Origin: Chiridota heheva
Taxonomy: Eukaryota; Echinodermata; Holothuroidea; Apodida; Chiridotidae
NCBI GenBank assembly: GCA_020152595.1
Contig: JAIGNY010000327.1
Location: 2,135,001 to 2,199,000, forward strand
Length of the DNA: 64,000 nucleotides
Direction of reading: 5' to 3'
How positions within the stretch are numbered: position 1 is the first letter of the stretch; every line of letters starts with the position of its first letter. Positions 11,785 through 21,179 of this stretch are shown piece by piece. Made by a program: the position numbers and the translations under genes. The notes beneath the pieces were generated by a model. The model saw only the letters and a list, made by a program, of their open reading frames with translations, had not been told where the DNA came from and ran no database searches.

Positions 11785-11804
11785 CCACACACACACACAC
11801 ACAC
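11785..11804. repeat. (CA)n microsatellite after a C tract
   Basis: About ten CA dinucleotides, preceded at about 11763-11779 by cytosine-rich sequence. Roughly 230 bp upstream of the CPEB exon acceptor. No function inferred. Confidence 0.85.
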
Positions 11805-12030
11805 TTGAGGACCAATATTTTGTTCATACCTTTATTCGTGTTAGTTGTTACATGTTAATATCTACTGGAGATGTGAGCAGATTGTTTAGATATTTTATTT
11901 ATTAGAGTTTGACCTGTGTATGCCAGATGTAGGAAACATCACAACGGGACAATTAGGCTGGTGTGCATGATGTTGCTTGTTTAAAGGTTACATGTTTATT
12001 TCATAATTCCCTGTCTCTTTTCTATCCTAG

Positions 12031-12212
12031 TTGAGCTGGCCATTACCATGGATCGGTTGTATGGTGGGGTCTGCTATGCAGGTATTGACACAGATCCAGA
12101 GTTGAAGTACCCCAAGGGAGCTGGCAGAGTGGCCTTTTCAAATCAGCAGAGCTATATTGCTGCCATCAGTGCACGCTTTGTGCAGCTGAAGCAGGGAGAC
12201 ATTGACAAAAGG
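12031..12212 (+). CDS. CPEB: CPEB2/3/4-type protein, internal exon (RRM2 part)
   Basis: CPEB proteins bind U-rich 3'UTR elements of mRNAs in the cytoplasm and control poly(A) length and translation. A pyrimidine-rich acceptor ends in CTAG at 12030 and a donor GTAAGT begins at 12213. The exon starts with the last two bases of a valine codon, then gives 60 codons from ELAITMDRLYGG through DPELKYPKGAGRVAFSNQ to QGDIDKR, ending in phase 0. This is the C-terminal two-thirds of the second RNA-recognition motif, including its RNP1-like GAGRVAFSN segment. It is nearly identical to vertebrate CPEB2-4 as I recall them. The ATG at 12048 is internal, not a start. The preceding exon, expected to end around a GGVPRPLRA-like segment, was not found, so the upstream intron exceeds 12 kb. 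Confidence 0.95.
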
Positions 12213-12354
12213 GTAAGTGTTATGGCTTTTGTTTTGCACAAGGATTCATAATGTAATTTTTCTTTACGTATCAGGGAGCACTCATGGAAAAATTATGGTA
12301 TATTCAAATGTTGTTCTTGCATATAATGGTACTGAATATCATCAAAGCAGCTGG

Positions 12355-12452
12355 GGAGAGGGGGGGGGATCATCAATGCTGCTTGAGGGGGGGGGGATCA
12401 TCAATGCTGCTTGAGGGGGGGGGATCATCAATGCTGCTTGAGGGGGGGGGGG
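12355..12452. repeat. G-rich 27-28-bp tandem repeat, 3 units
   Basis: Three copies of a unit reading ATCATCAATGCTGCTTGAG followed by a run of 8-12 G. Spacing between units is 28 then 27 bp. It starts about 140 bp after the splice donor, so the transcript carries four G-runs of eight or more close to the 5' splice site. G-runs can influence splicing or form quadruplexes; an effect here is speculation. Confidence 0.9.
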
Positions 12453-13627
12453 ACTGAAAATAAGTGATGTTATCAACGTGAGCTTGTCTCTGTTTCAGCT
12501 GTGCTTGATGGGTGAATATATCTGTAACCAGCAAGAGAAACAAACAGTGCGTGAGACAAATTCGCAGGAAAATCCCATCACCCTTACTTAAAAGTTGGTA
12601 GAGTGCTTCTTGAGGCATCACCTTACTCCTGCAGCATAATGTAGCTAATTCAAAACAGAAAGAAACAATTTAAGTTTTTATTTGCAGACTTTTAGAGAAT
12701 TATATTTTTAGAAAATTGCTCTTTGGGGGCATGCAGCCATACTAAGATTTTCAGGGAACCTAGTCCTTGAAAAGATTTCTTTGGAGTACAAAAACAGCAT
12801 GCAGAATGTTTCCTACATTTGTATAAACCTGAAGTTAACACTAAAACATTGAAGTGAATATAGGCAGGGATATGTTACTGATATAAGCTTACACACAATA
12901 GAGTACATCCCTTTAAATTCATGTACAGCAAAATGCAGTTGAGCACCAAACAACCAATTTTCTGTACTTGCGTGTCAGTCTCTGTAATCTTTAGGATAGC
13001 AGGCAATTGTAGGCTGTTAATCGGTAGATTTAGATATGTAAATGAACGAACAGCTGATTGAAGGAGTGCCAGAGGAGTCAGTTGATGATAATATATATAG
13101 AAGTTTATTCACAATTGATTCATTCAAAATCTGTTTGAAATTCAAAGATTTGCTTTGAATGATAACAGTTGTTACATTTCTTGAAAGTGAAAGTTGTGAG
13201 TCTGTCATTCACACTCATTTTTACGGGACTGGTTTAATTAAAAGTTTTCATGTTTTATAGTCCTGAAACTGCATTTTTTCTCTCAGTATTTTCTGTTTGA
13301 AATGGTGGCAGTTGGACAGCTGTACTTCCTTGTTTAATGCTACAGTGGTTGCAGAATTGATTAGATATGTTATTACTGTAAATAAATAGCATAAGGTGTA
13401 ACAAGTTCAACGGTATAAGAAATTTTCAATATCGATATAATGTTACTGACATACATGGGTCAGTGAAGTTATCAGATAATTGTTGGAACTGAAGTCTTTT
13501 GTTTAAACCTTAAATACCCAGACCAAGCGTGTCATGCTTGATTGTGGGCATACTTTTTCAACAAACAAAAATTCTTTGTCAAATAGGCCCACAGCAGTGT
13601 GTTCTTGGTATCATTTGAAAGAGCTTT

Positions 13628-13814
13628 AATTCCTTTATTTGTAGATTTGATGGCTACCTGCACATATGCTTAATACACATCAAACTAAATTATTTACTTT
13701 TCCGGATCCACCCACATGGTCACTTTGAATAAGTCATAATTTAAGATAACTCTTTAAGATTCTTAATTTCAATGATATATTCAAACACAGATCTAGTATA
13801 CATGAAGACCATGG
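13628..13814 (+). repeat. 187-bp inverted repeat, left arm
   Basis: Reverse complement of 16438-16624 with identical length, no gaps and 8 mismatches by my count (about 96% identity). It begins AATTCCTTTATTTGTAGAT and ends GAAGACCATGG. The similarity stops abruptly at both ends. The right edge abuts the truncated left end of element copy A. Confidence 0.93.
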
Positions 13815-14494
13815 ATTTTTTCATGAGCTTTCCTCAAAAATGTTAAAGTTCTTTGAGAATTCCTCAGAAATGTTAAAGTTTCTTCAGTTGCTCAGAAAAT
13901 GTTAAAGTTTCTTTATATATCCTTATGGAAGGTTAAAATTTCCTTACAAAATGTTAAAGTTTTTCAGAGACACTTAAGACAGATTAAAGACTAGTTTTCT
14001 TTAAAAGTCTACAAAACATTTGATATGTCCTTAAAAGATAACTATAAAATGATGTAATTTTCCAATTCTCTTCAGAGGTCCTCTAGCATCTCTTTCGTAA
14101 TACTAAAGATTTGAAATCCTTAGAATTCTTCAAATTTTTTATGCACCAACGGTTTTATCAGGCATGATTATTAAACTCCGCCTTTATTATTGTGGACATT
14201 TGCATAAAGTTGCTACAGTATATGAACTGACCAAACTTTTTTTATTTAGTATGCTCAGTCAGGGAGTGTGATAGGATGTGACTGCATATATATATATATG
14301 GGACATGGATGGGGGACATGCAGGACATATGATATAATATATACCATGTGGTATACACTAAGGGCTATATCAGCCATGATTATTTGACTCCACCTTTTTT
14401 CTTATTCAGCAGGCCATTTGCATATAAGTTATTATATGAACTGATACTTTCATACATAGTATGCTCAATCAAGGACTGTGATAGCCTTCTTATG

Positions 14495-15310
14495 GAGCAT
14501 ATGGGAGGATGTCATGTAAGACATGGGGTGGGATGTCATGTGGGACATGGTGCGGGATGCCATGTGGCATGAGGTGGGATGCCACGAGTAACACAGTGTG
14601 ACATAGGTTGGGATGCCATGTGTGACATAGGGTAGGAGGCTATGTGGGACACAGGGCAAGAGGCCATGGGGACATGGAATGTTATGCCATGTGGGACATA
14701 AAATAGGATGTCATTGGGACATTGGGAGGGATACCATGTGGAACATAAGGTGGGATTCAATGTGGGACATAAGGTGGGATGCCATGTTATCGGGACAAAA
14801 TACCAAACAGCAAAAGTGCAAATCCCACACATAAGAATTGCTAATGCTTACATAACCCCATCTACGGAAGTCCGCAACCTTGGAATTACTCTAGATTTAT
14901 CCCTTTCTATGAGCAATCACATTACCTCTATTTGCAAAGCTGCCTACATTTCCATTCGGAATATAAGTCGCATTCGCAGTAGTTTAAACCAAAAGACTGC
15001 TGAAATATATGGTGGAATGCCATGTGGGAGATATGGTGGAATGCCATGTGGGACATGGGATGGGATGCCATGTTGGACATGGGGTGGGATGTCATTTGGT
15101 ACATGGGATGGGATATGTGGGTCATAGGGTGGGATGCTATGTGAATCATAGGATGGGATGTCATGTGGGACATATGGTGGAATGCCAAGTTGGACAAGGA
15201 TTGGATGTCTATGTGGGATATGGGATGGGAAGCCATGTGGGTGATATGAATGCCATGTGGGACAAGGGATGGGGTGGGATGCCATGTGGGACATAAGATG
15301 CCATGTGGGA
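14495..15310. repeat. GGGATGCCATGT minisatellite (copy A)
   Basis: Degenerate units of 23-25 bp built on GGGATGCCATGTGGGACAT, more diverged than in copy B, interrupted by a LINE fragment at 14787-15007. Open frames on both strands through the array are by-products of the repeat and are not annotated as genes. Confidence 0.9.
14787..15007 (+). pseudogene. LINE reverse-transcriptase fragment inside minisatellite
   Basis: About 73 codons in one open frame give the C-terminal part of a non-LTR retrotransposon reverse transcriptase. It runs from VIGTKYQ through EVRNLGITLDLSLSMSNHI to SIRNISRIRSSLNQKTAEI. The EVRNLG-hydrophobic-D-MSNHI pattern is typical of CR1/L2-like elements. Both ends join minisatellite units directly. 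It lacks a 3' tail, so it is not an ordinary 5'-truncated LINE insertion. Confidence 0.8.
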
Positions 15311-15730
15311 CTTGGTATCAGATGCCATTTTTATAATTAGCCGGGTCATATGATATGGGTGTCAATTTGCATGGGCATGCAAACCATGACGGTATCTACC
15401 GTTCTAGTTTATTAGTAAAACCTGCTAGAAAAATAAAATGATAAAAGTTAATTATTTATATACATTGCCAAATAGAATCCCTACTTCAGTAACTTTTGGA
15501 AAATTGTTTTTAATCATACAGAATCAACCAATTAACATTCAAAGAAATACATAAACATTTGCAATGGAATTGTCTCTATGACATCATCAAACATGAATTC
15601 ACCATACTGTACAAAAACTTTAAAATGCAATTGGGAAATCTTTAAAAATCCATATCTCCTGAATGGAATATGACATCAACCTGATTTGTATTCCAAATTT
15701 TACAAAACCTATTGGAATATTATAAAAAAC

Positions 15731-16153
15731 CATGGGAATATTACAACAAAAAAACTCATGGGAATATTACAAAAAAAAAACCCATGGGAATATTACAAAA
15801 ACCCATGGGAATATTACAAAAAAAAACATGGGAATATTACAAAACACCATGGGAATATTACAAAGAAAAACCATGGTAATATTCCAAAAAAAAACATGGG
15901 AGTGTAACGAGAAAAAACAAACAAAAAAACAATGGGAATATTACCAAAAAACTAGGCAATATTACAAAAAACCATTGCAATATTCCAAAAACCATGACAA
16001 TATTACAAAAAAACATGGCAATATTATAAAAAAAAACATGGCAATATTACAAAAAAACCATGGCAATATTACAAAAAACCATGGCAATATTACAAAAAAA
16101 CCATTACAATATTACAAAAAACCATTGCAATATTACAAAAACCATGGCAATAT
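15731..16153. repeat. A-rich CATGGGAATATTAC minisatellite
   Basis: About 20 units of 17-24 bp, each a CATGGGAATATTAC-type core followed by a variable run of A. Units in the left half mostly read GGGAATATT; those after about 15950 read GGCAATATT or TGCAATATT, so the array has two subfamilies side by side. Length variation is mainly in the A run. The long open frames through it are artefacts. Confidence 0.92.
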
Positions 16154-16437
16154 TTCTTTAACTGAAATCATCTATATCTCCACATCTGTAAGAAGTAAAA
16201 CAAGTCCAGAAGTACTTCCAGCATAGTCAACTTGGATGATTGAATAAAGAACAAGTTAATATTAATCAAAAGCTAATTCAATCGGCCAGCAATAATCAGC
16301 AAGCTTGAAGGCCAGTGGCAGAGATGCAACCTGTGGGAAATCTATGTTAGGACAACCTTGTGACAATTCATTTAGGAATGATTGCATCCTTAAATTGTTC
16401 AACTTTGCTTTGGGCGATTGAAGTTTACGTGCTCTTT

Positions 16438-16624
16438 CCATGGTCTTCGTGTATACCAGATCTGTGTTTGAATATATTATTGAATTTAAGAATCTTAAAG
16501 AGTTATCTTGAATTATGACTTATTCAAAGTGACCATGTGGGTGGATCCGGAGAAGTAAATAATTTAGTTTGATGTGTATTCAGCATATGTGCAGGTAGCC
16601 ATCACATCTACAAATAAAGGAATT
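16438..16624 (-). repeat. 187-bp inverted repeat, right arm
   Basis: Partner of 13628-13814 in opposite orientation. It runs from CCATGGTCTTCGTG to AAGGAATT. It lies about 190 bp before the last CPEB exon. In the pre-mRNA the two arms could pair into a long duplex with a loop of about 2.6 kb. Confidence 0.93.
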
Positions 16625-16812
16625 CACCAGTATGGTAAACAATTGACAGGATGAAGGCTATTGAAATTTCTATTATTAGAACTTGGGCCACAGCTGTTTT
16701 GTTTCAAATTGATTGAAAGTATCAACTGAAATAACTTGTGTACAGGTGTCTACTCTCAAAAACAGCATGTGCTGCAAAATATCAATTCTTATATACCTTT
16801 CCTATGTTTCAG

Positions 16813-17037
16813 GTGGAGGTCAAACCATATGTCCTAGATGACCAGATGTGCGACGAGTGCCAGGGAACTCGTTGTGGGGGCAAGTTTGCCCCCTTTTTCT
16901 GTGCAAATGTCACCTGCTTGCAGTACTACTGTGAATTTTGCTGGGCCACCATTCACCAACGTCCAGGAAGGGAATTTCACAAGCCACTTGTGAAGGAAGG
17001 TGGTGATCGACCACGTGCTATACCTTTCCGCTGGTAA
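16813..17037 (+). CDS. CPEB: CPEB2/3/4-type protein, last exon (ZZ zinc domain)
   Basis: Acceptor TTTCAG ends at 16812. The exon encodes 74 residues from VEVKPYVLDDQMCDECQG to GGDRPRAIPFRW, then TAA at 17035-17037. It is the C-terminal ZZ-type zinc domain, a cross-brace fold with two zinc ions. The visible cysteines are exon residues 13, 16, 21, 30, 35, 40 and 43 and the histidines 48 and 56, so the metal-binding set is intact. The tail PLVKEGGDRPR is typical of the CPEB2-4 subfamily rather than CPEB1. The last residues (RAIPFRW) differ slightly from the vertebrate RHISFRWN ending I recall. The phase-0 junction with 12031-12212 restores DKR-VEVKPY as in known CPEBs. Confidence 0.97.
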   Translation: MEVKPYVLDDQMCDECQGTRCGGKFAPFFCANVTCLQYYCEFCWATIHQRPGREFHKPLVKEGGDRPRAIPFRW

Positions 17038-17640
17038 AGCGCCATCTGTAGACCACCTGTTATGTTATTCTTTGGTAGGATATTTCAAATGGAAGGTATA
17101 ACTTGAATATCCTTGAGGTTAAATTACAGGAAAAAAATTTATTGCATGTTAGTGTGTATTCCAGATACTATATCTTTGATATTTATCAGGGTTTATATTT
17201 GAGATTTGATATTGCAGGATGATGTGTTAGCAGGAGAAATAGAACTTGCAATGAAAAAAAAAAGGGTTTAACACATGAAAATTTGATTACAAAAAAAGAA
17301 AGAAATATATATGGTTAATTAATTCCTTTTTTCCTGATATGTAACCTCATCTTGCCAATCAGTAAGTGACCTTTTGTTTTTCAGGAGATTTTACATGATT
17401 TTCTTAGCGCCAAATTCTGTTTTGTGCAATCTTTTTATATAATTCATGAATATTTTACAAGAGTTTTAGAGGGATGAGAGAAGAGGAAGTAGCTGTGATA
17501 TTTAATTTCAAATTAAGTTTTCAAATGCATATTATGTCAGTACAAACTACAGGCGTGTGTGAGCGTTAGTTTACCGAGCTATCTATATATATCAGTATAT
17601 TCTCAGTGAATAATAAAGAAAAACCATTTTATTGTACAGT
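17038..17640 (+). other. CPEB 3'UTR, proximal part
   Basis: Non-coding sequence directly after the stop codon. It ends near a candidate cleavage region after the AATAAA at 17612. CPEB 3'UTRs can be several kilobases long, so transcription may run on past this point. Confidence 0.6.
17612..17632 (+). promoter_or_regulatory. Candidate poly(A) signal next to TTTTAT
   Basis: AATAAA at 17612-17617 is followed by TTTTAT at 17627-17632, the consensus that CPEB proteins themselves recognise. A TGTACAGTGTAGCTTTT stretch downstream could act as a GU/U-rich element. Other hexamers lie at about 21428 (AATAAA) and 19351 (ATTAAA), so usage is uncertain. Confidence 0.4.
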
Positions 17641-20600
17641 GTAGCTTTTATGACACAAAACCCTTGTTATACTCATAGTATAATCAAAAGTGAAGAATCC
17701 TTGCCAATCTGACCTGTTCGTTATTCAGCGGAAACACGATAAGGTTTGATGAAATGATTGGCTGCTTCATGACTGAAATAATACTTTTCACATACGATGA
17801 AAGAAAACATTAAGTATTTCAATGTAACGATAGTATTTTGAAGAAAAAAAAATGTAGCAACTTTTATAAAAACAAAGAATATCTAATATTTTGCTTTGTA
17901 CGATTTTGTCAGATTTTAGAGTGAATGTGAAATTGTTTATCGACAACCATCAAATCTGTATGACACCTTTTCATGTAAAAGATTATTTTTGTAATATTTT
18001 CATTAGTTTCTTGCTGAAGCAAATATTTGTAAAACAAAAGACAGTGTGTTTTCTTCGTTAAGGAAAAAGAAAAGGTATTTAAAAAGGATTTCTGTGAGAT
18101 TCAGTGATCTAGGAAGAGGATTGAAAAGTTGCTCTTTTTGTAGTCAAATGGATTTGTAAGTTGTTGGAATGGAGTAGATAGTGAGATATATTAAGCACTC
18201 TTTTCTTACTTTTCACATATTTAATTTTTTGTATTATTCGACATGTATTAATTGCTGCAGATAACATAAGCAAATGTTCTTCCTGTTTCTACATGTATCG
18301 ATGGTTGCTATATCTACACTCACAATTTTGAAGTACAAATGTTGCAAGAATATTTCTACTGTTTTGGATACTGTTCTATATTAGATTTGTTCAGCTTTCG
18401 TACATATTTTTCATAACAGTATTTTTAAAGGCAAATAATTGTTTATTTAGACAAGTTATAAAAAGTAAACTTTCTTATTCACAATTTTCTACTTTTTGAT
18501 GCAAAACAGACGGTAGCGAGGTCAGGGAAAGTGAACTGGTTGATATTTGTATTTGAATGATAAAAAGCATTATTCTGGAATGTTTAAATTCCTTCGAGAA
18601 ATTATTTATTGTATTTTGTAACTGGATAAAGACTTTTGGATTCCTTTATTTTTTAATATATATTCTACAATTCTTTTTCTATGTATGGTAATAACCCATT
18701 CTTATACATGTTGAATATTTTTGCTGAATTAGGTTTTTTCCTGGGTTTTTAAAATATAAGATATTTAAACATTTGAATTTTTGATTGGTATATTATGTGA
18801 AGGTTGCATTTCTTGCACAAACTGTTCCAGAGAGGATTTATAATGGTGCTACAATTCGTGTTTGATTTATGAACTGACAGTGAAAAAAAGGAGAAAGGTG
18901 AACAGGAAGGGGAAAAAAAGGTGTGAAAGAATTGTTTTAATCTCTTTGATTTATTGGTTTTTTATGTGCAATACACAGATGAAATGTGTGGATTTGGTTA
19001 TTTTTTTATCATCATCATCATTGATGTTTTTAGTCTTTAATCAGCATGAAGTGCACTGAAATTGCATGAAATACCAAAGTTTTGATTTTATAGTGTTGAT
19101 TTGAAAAGTTTACAAAAAATTACAAAAAACATATCTCAAAAAAAGTGTAAAAACTTGTTTCAGTTTGAAATTAGACAAGAAATAGGAAGAAGTTTCATTA
19201 ATTTTACCAAATTGACTTAGCCTCATGTTTTGTATTTTAATTATCAATTTTTGAATGTTTTAGATGAAAAGTGAAGAATTATTTATCAGTTGAAGAAATC
19301 AAGTCTTTTTTTGTTTTGTTACACTTGGGAAGATGTGTTTTGGTAATTAATTAAAGACCTATTGTATTTGTTGTTTTATCCAACTCAGGCATAAATAGCA
19401 GAATTAACAATTTACAAGTGTCTGTATTCTGTACTCATTTGTTCGTTAATTGAGCCACAAATAATTACCTGGGTAATATAATAATATAGCTGTTAAATGT
19501 CTGAAGCTTGATGTTAGCAAGTTGTGAGCCACTTGAAATCATGCATGAAAATGTGCTGTTAGTAGGAAGACATGATCTCAAGAATATATTCATGTTAACG
19601 CAATTATCCACAAAAATTATTTATGCTGATGTATCTGCAAGTAATTGTCAATGATGTGGAAAAGTGTACTCCTTTTTAATAGTAATATATAGGGGGTCAT
19701 TAGCTTTCCCCCAAGCAGAATGCAGTTGTGGCTCATGCTTAACAAACTTAAAAACATCCGTTTTGTTTCACTTTGTAAAAGTTTTGATCAGAAAAGTGAC
19801 TTAAATCAGCATTGTAGTACAATGGAGACAATACCCTTTTTTTGTTAAATTATTTTACTTAGTTTTTATGTTTCATGTGTATCGTTTCTTCCTTTCATAT
19901 ATATATTCATAAATATATACTTGTTCTTATTTTTGGAGCTGTTTACAAAAGAGATTAGAAAAGGTATGATTATTTTTCTTGATATTTCTGGTATTCATAC
20001 ATTTTATCAATTTGAGAAAAAGTTGAGAAAAAAAAAAAAAAAAAAGTTGCACATTGTTTTCATGTACTCCCAAAAGATAGTTATTCAAAGTGACTTGATT
20101 GTTAAAAATTATTTGGTGGTTTTAGATTAAGTTGGATATGAATTGTTTACATCTATATTCATCAAAAAAAAGAAATTGTACCTGTTTTTGCAGAGAACCG
20201 ATAGATATCAAAGAAATGTATTGAGTGGGAGTAAAAGTATGTTTATTAAAATGTGTCTTAGAAACCCTAAAAAGTGGATTTTGATTTGAGTGAATCCCGA
20301 ATAAGGTTGCAAGTAGTCCTTTATTTGCTGTGTATTGTGTCTGGAATCTTGTCCCCCTGGACATTATGCAGACCTTGATAAGCTTCAATACTGTGATTTT
20401 TTTAATATCTGACAATTTCCCACAAAAAGCATTCATAGACTGCAAAGTGGATGAAGCAAGATAAGCATTTTGTGGGATTGATTCTTAATGTTGCTGTGTG
20501 TATGTTGAATATTGAATTTTGCCCTGTTAAGAATCCATGTAGCCTATTTTTGACCATTTTCCTTCCATTCCCCATTTTCTTGTAAGTTACTTGACAGTAA

Positions 20601-20999
20601 TATAGCGCCCTTGGGACATGAGCATGATAAGTAATCAGTTTTCGTACTCTAATTATTTTTGTTAACATATTTTCTAATTTATTTTTTATTCATTGGAATG
20701 GTAAAACAATGTATTAGATTTGTTTGAAAATATGAAATTTTTATAATGTTTTTATTGGGTTGTATAATATATTCAGCTTGTATGTTTTCTATTAGAAACA
20801 TAAGAATTGCATGTCAAATATTCAACAAACCCATAGAGCAAAGTTTGCTAAAAATGAGTAAAAACACAATTTGAAAATCAAACAAGCCGATTCTATTCAG
20901 TATAACAAGAGATATATATAGAACCTGTATTAATATAATCCAAGTTTGAAATCTCCCTCTTTATTGTAATTTTGACTTAATTCATTGTATTACCTGGAG
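17641..20999. other. AT-rich 3'UTR extension or flank
   Basis: No coding signal and no recognised transposon. An A run of about 20 occurs near 20029-20045. The stretch may be distal 3'UTR of the CPEB gene or intergenic; the sequence alone does not decide. Confidence 0.5.
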
Positions 21000-21077
21000 G
21001 TGTGATACCAGTCAGCCAGATTACATTAAGCCAATCTGCAGGCCGGCAATCTGTAATCATGGGGCTGGCTATCACAC
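21000..21077. other. 78-nt imperfect hairpin
   Basis: GTGTGATA (21000-21007) pairs with TATCACAC (21070-21077). Inward, CCAG, GATTACA and GCC segments also pair with their partners, around a centre at CTGCAGGCCGGC. The size suits either a tiny MITE or a pre-miRNA-like transcript. A second palindrome, CACAAAACTAGTTTTGTG (21158-21175), lies 80 bp downstream. No evidence of expression can be read from the sequence. Confidence 0.55.
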
Positions 21078-21179
21078 GTGGCTATCCCACAATCTCTTAG
21101 TAATTCCAATCTGAAAAATCTGTAATTTATACTTCACAAAGTCATCAATGCGACTGCCACAAAACTAGTTTTGTGAGAA

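Larger units (their letters stand above)
13823..15409 (+). mobile_element. Minisatellite-bearing element, copy A
   Basis: Homologous to copy B at 39541-41740. The 5' part shares GAGAATTCCTCAGAAA, TCTACAAAACATTTGATAT and GTATGCTCAGTCAGGGAGTG. The 3' part shares GGGTCATATGATATGGG and GCATGGGCATGC, ending at GTTCTAGTT. Between these, both copies carry a GGGATGCCATGT minisatellite. Compared with copy B, its first 80 bp are missing. No transposase coding is present. Confidence 0.8.
12213..16812 (+). other. Last CPEB intron, 4.6 kb
   Basis: Phase-0 intron with donor GTAAGT at 12213 and acceptor CCTATGTTTCAG ending at 16812. It is unusually loaded with tandem and dispersed repeats: a 27-28-bp G-rich repeat, a 187-bp inverted repeat pair, the minisatellite element copy A with a LINE fragment, and an A-rich array. 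12460-13627 shows nothing else recognisable. Confidence 0.9.

Noticed and set aside
1-12030. Upstream CPEB exons (RRM1, GGVPRPLRA segment)
   Set aside because: I looked for these on the plus strand and found no matching sequence; they must lie before the window.
12048-12251. ATG at 12048 as a start codon and read-through past 12212
   Set aside because: The Met lies inside RRM2 and a consensus donor begins at 12213; the following residues are intronic.
16738-16812. Upstream extension of the last CPEB exon to an in-frame ATG
   Set aside because: The strong acceptor at 16812 and the continuity DKR-VEVKPY show that this part is intron.
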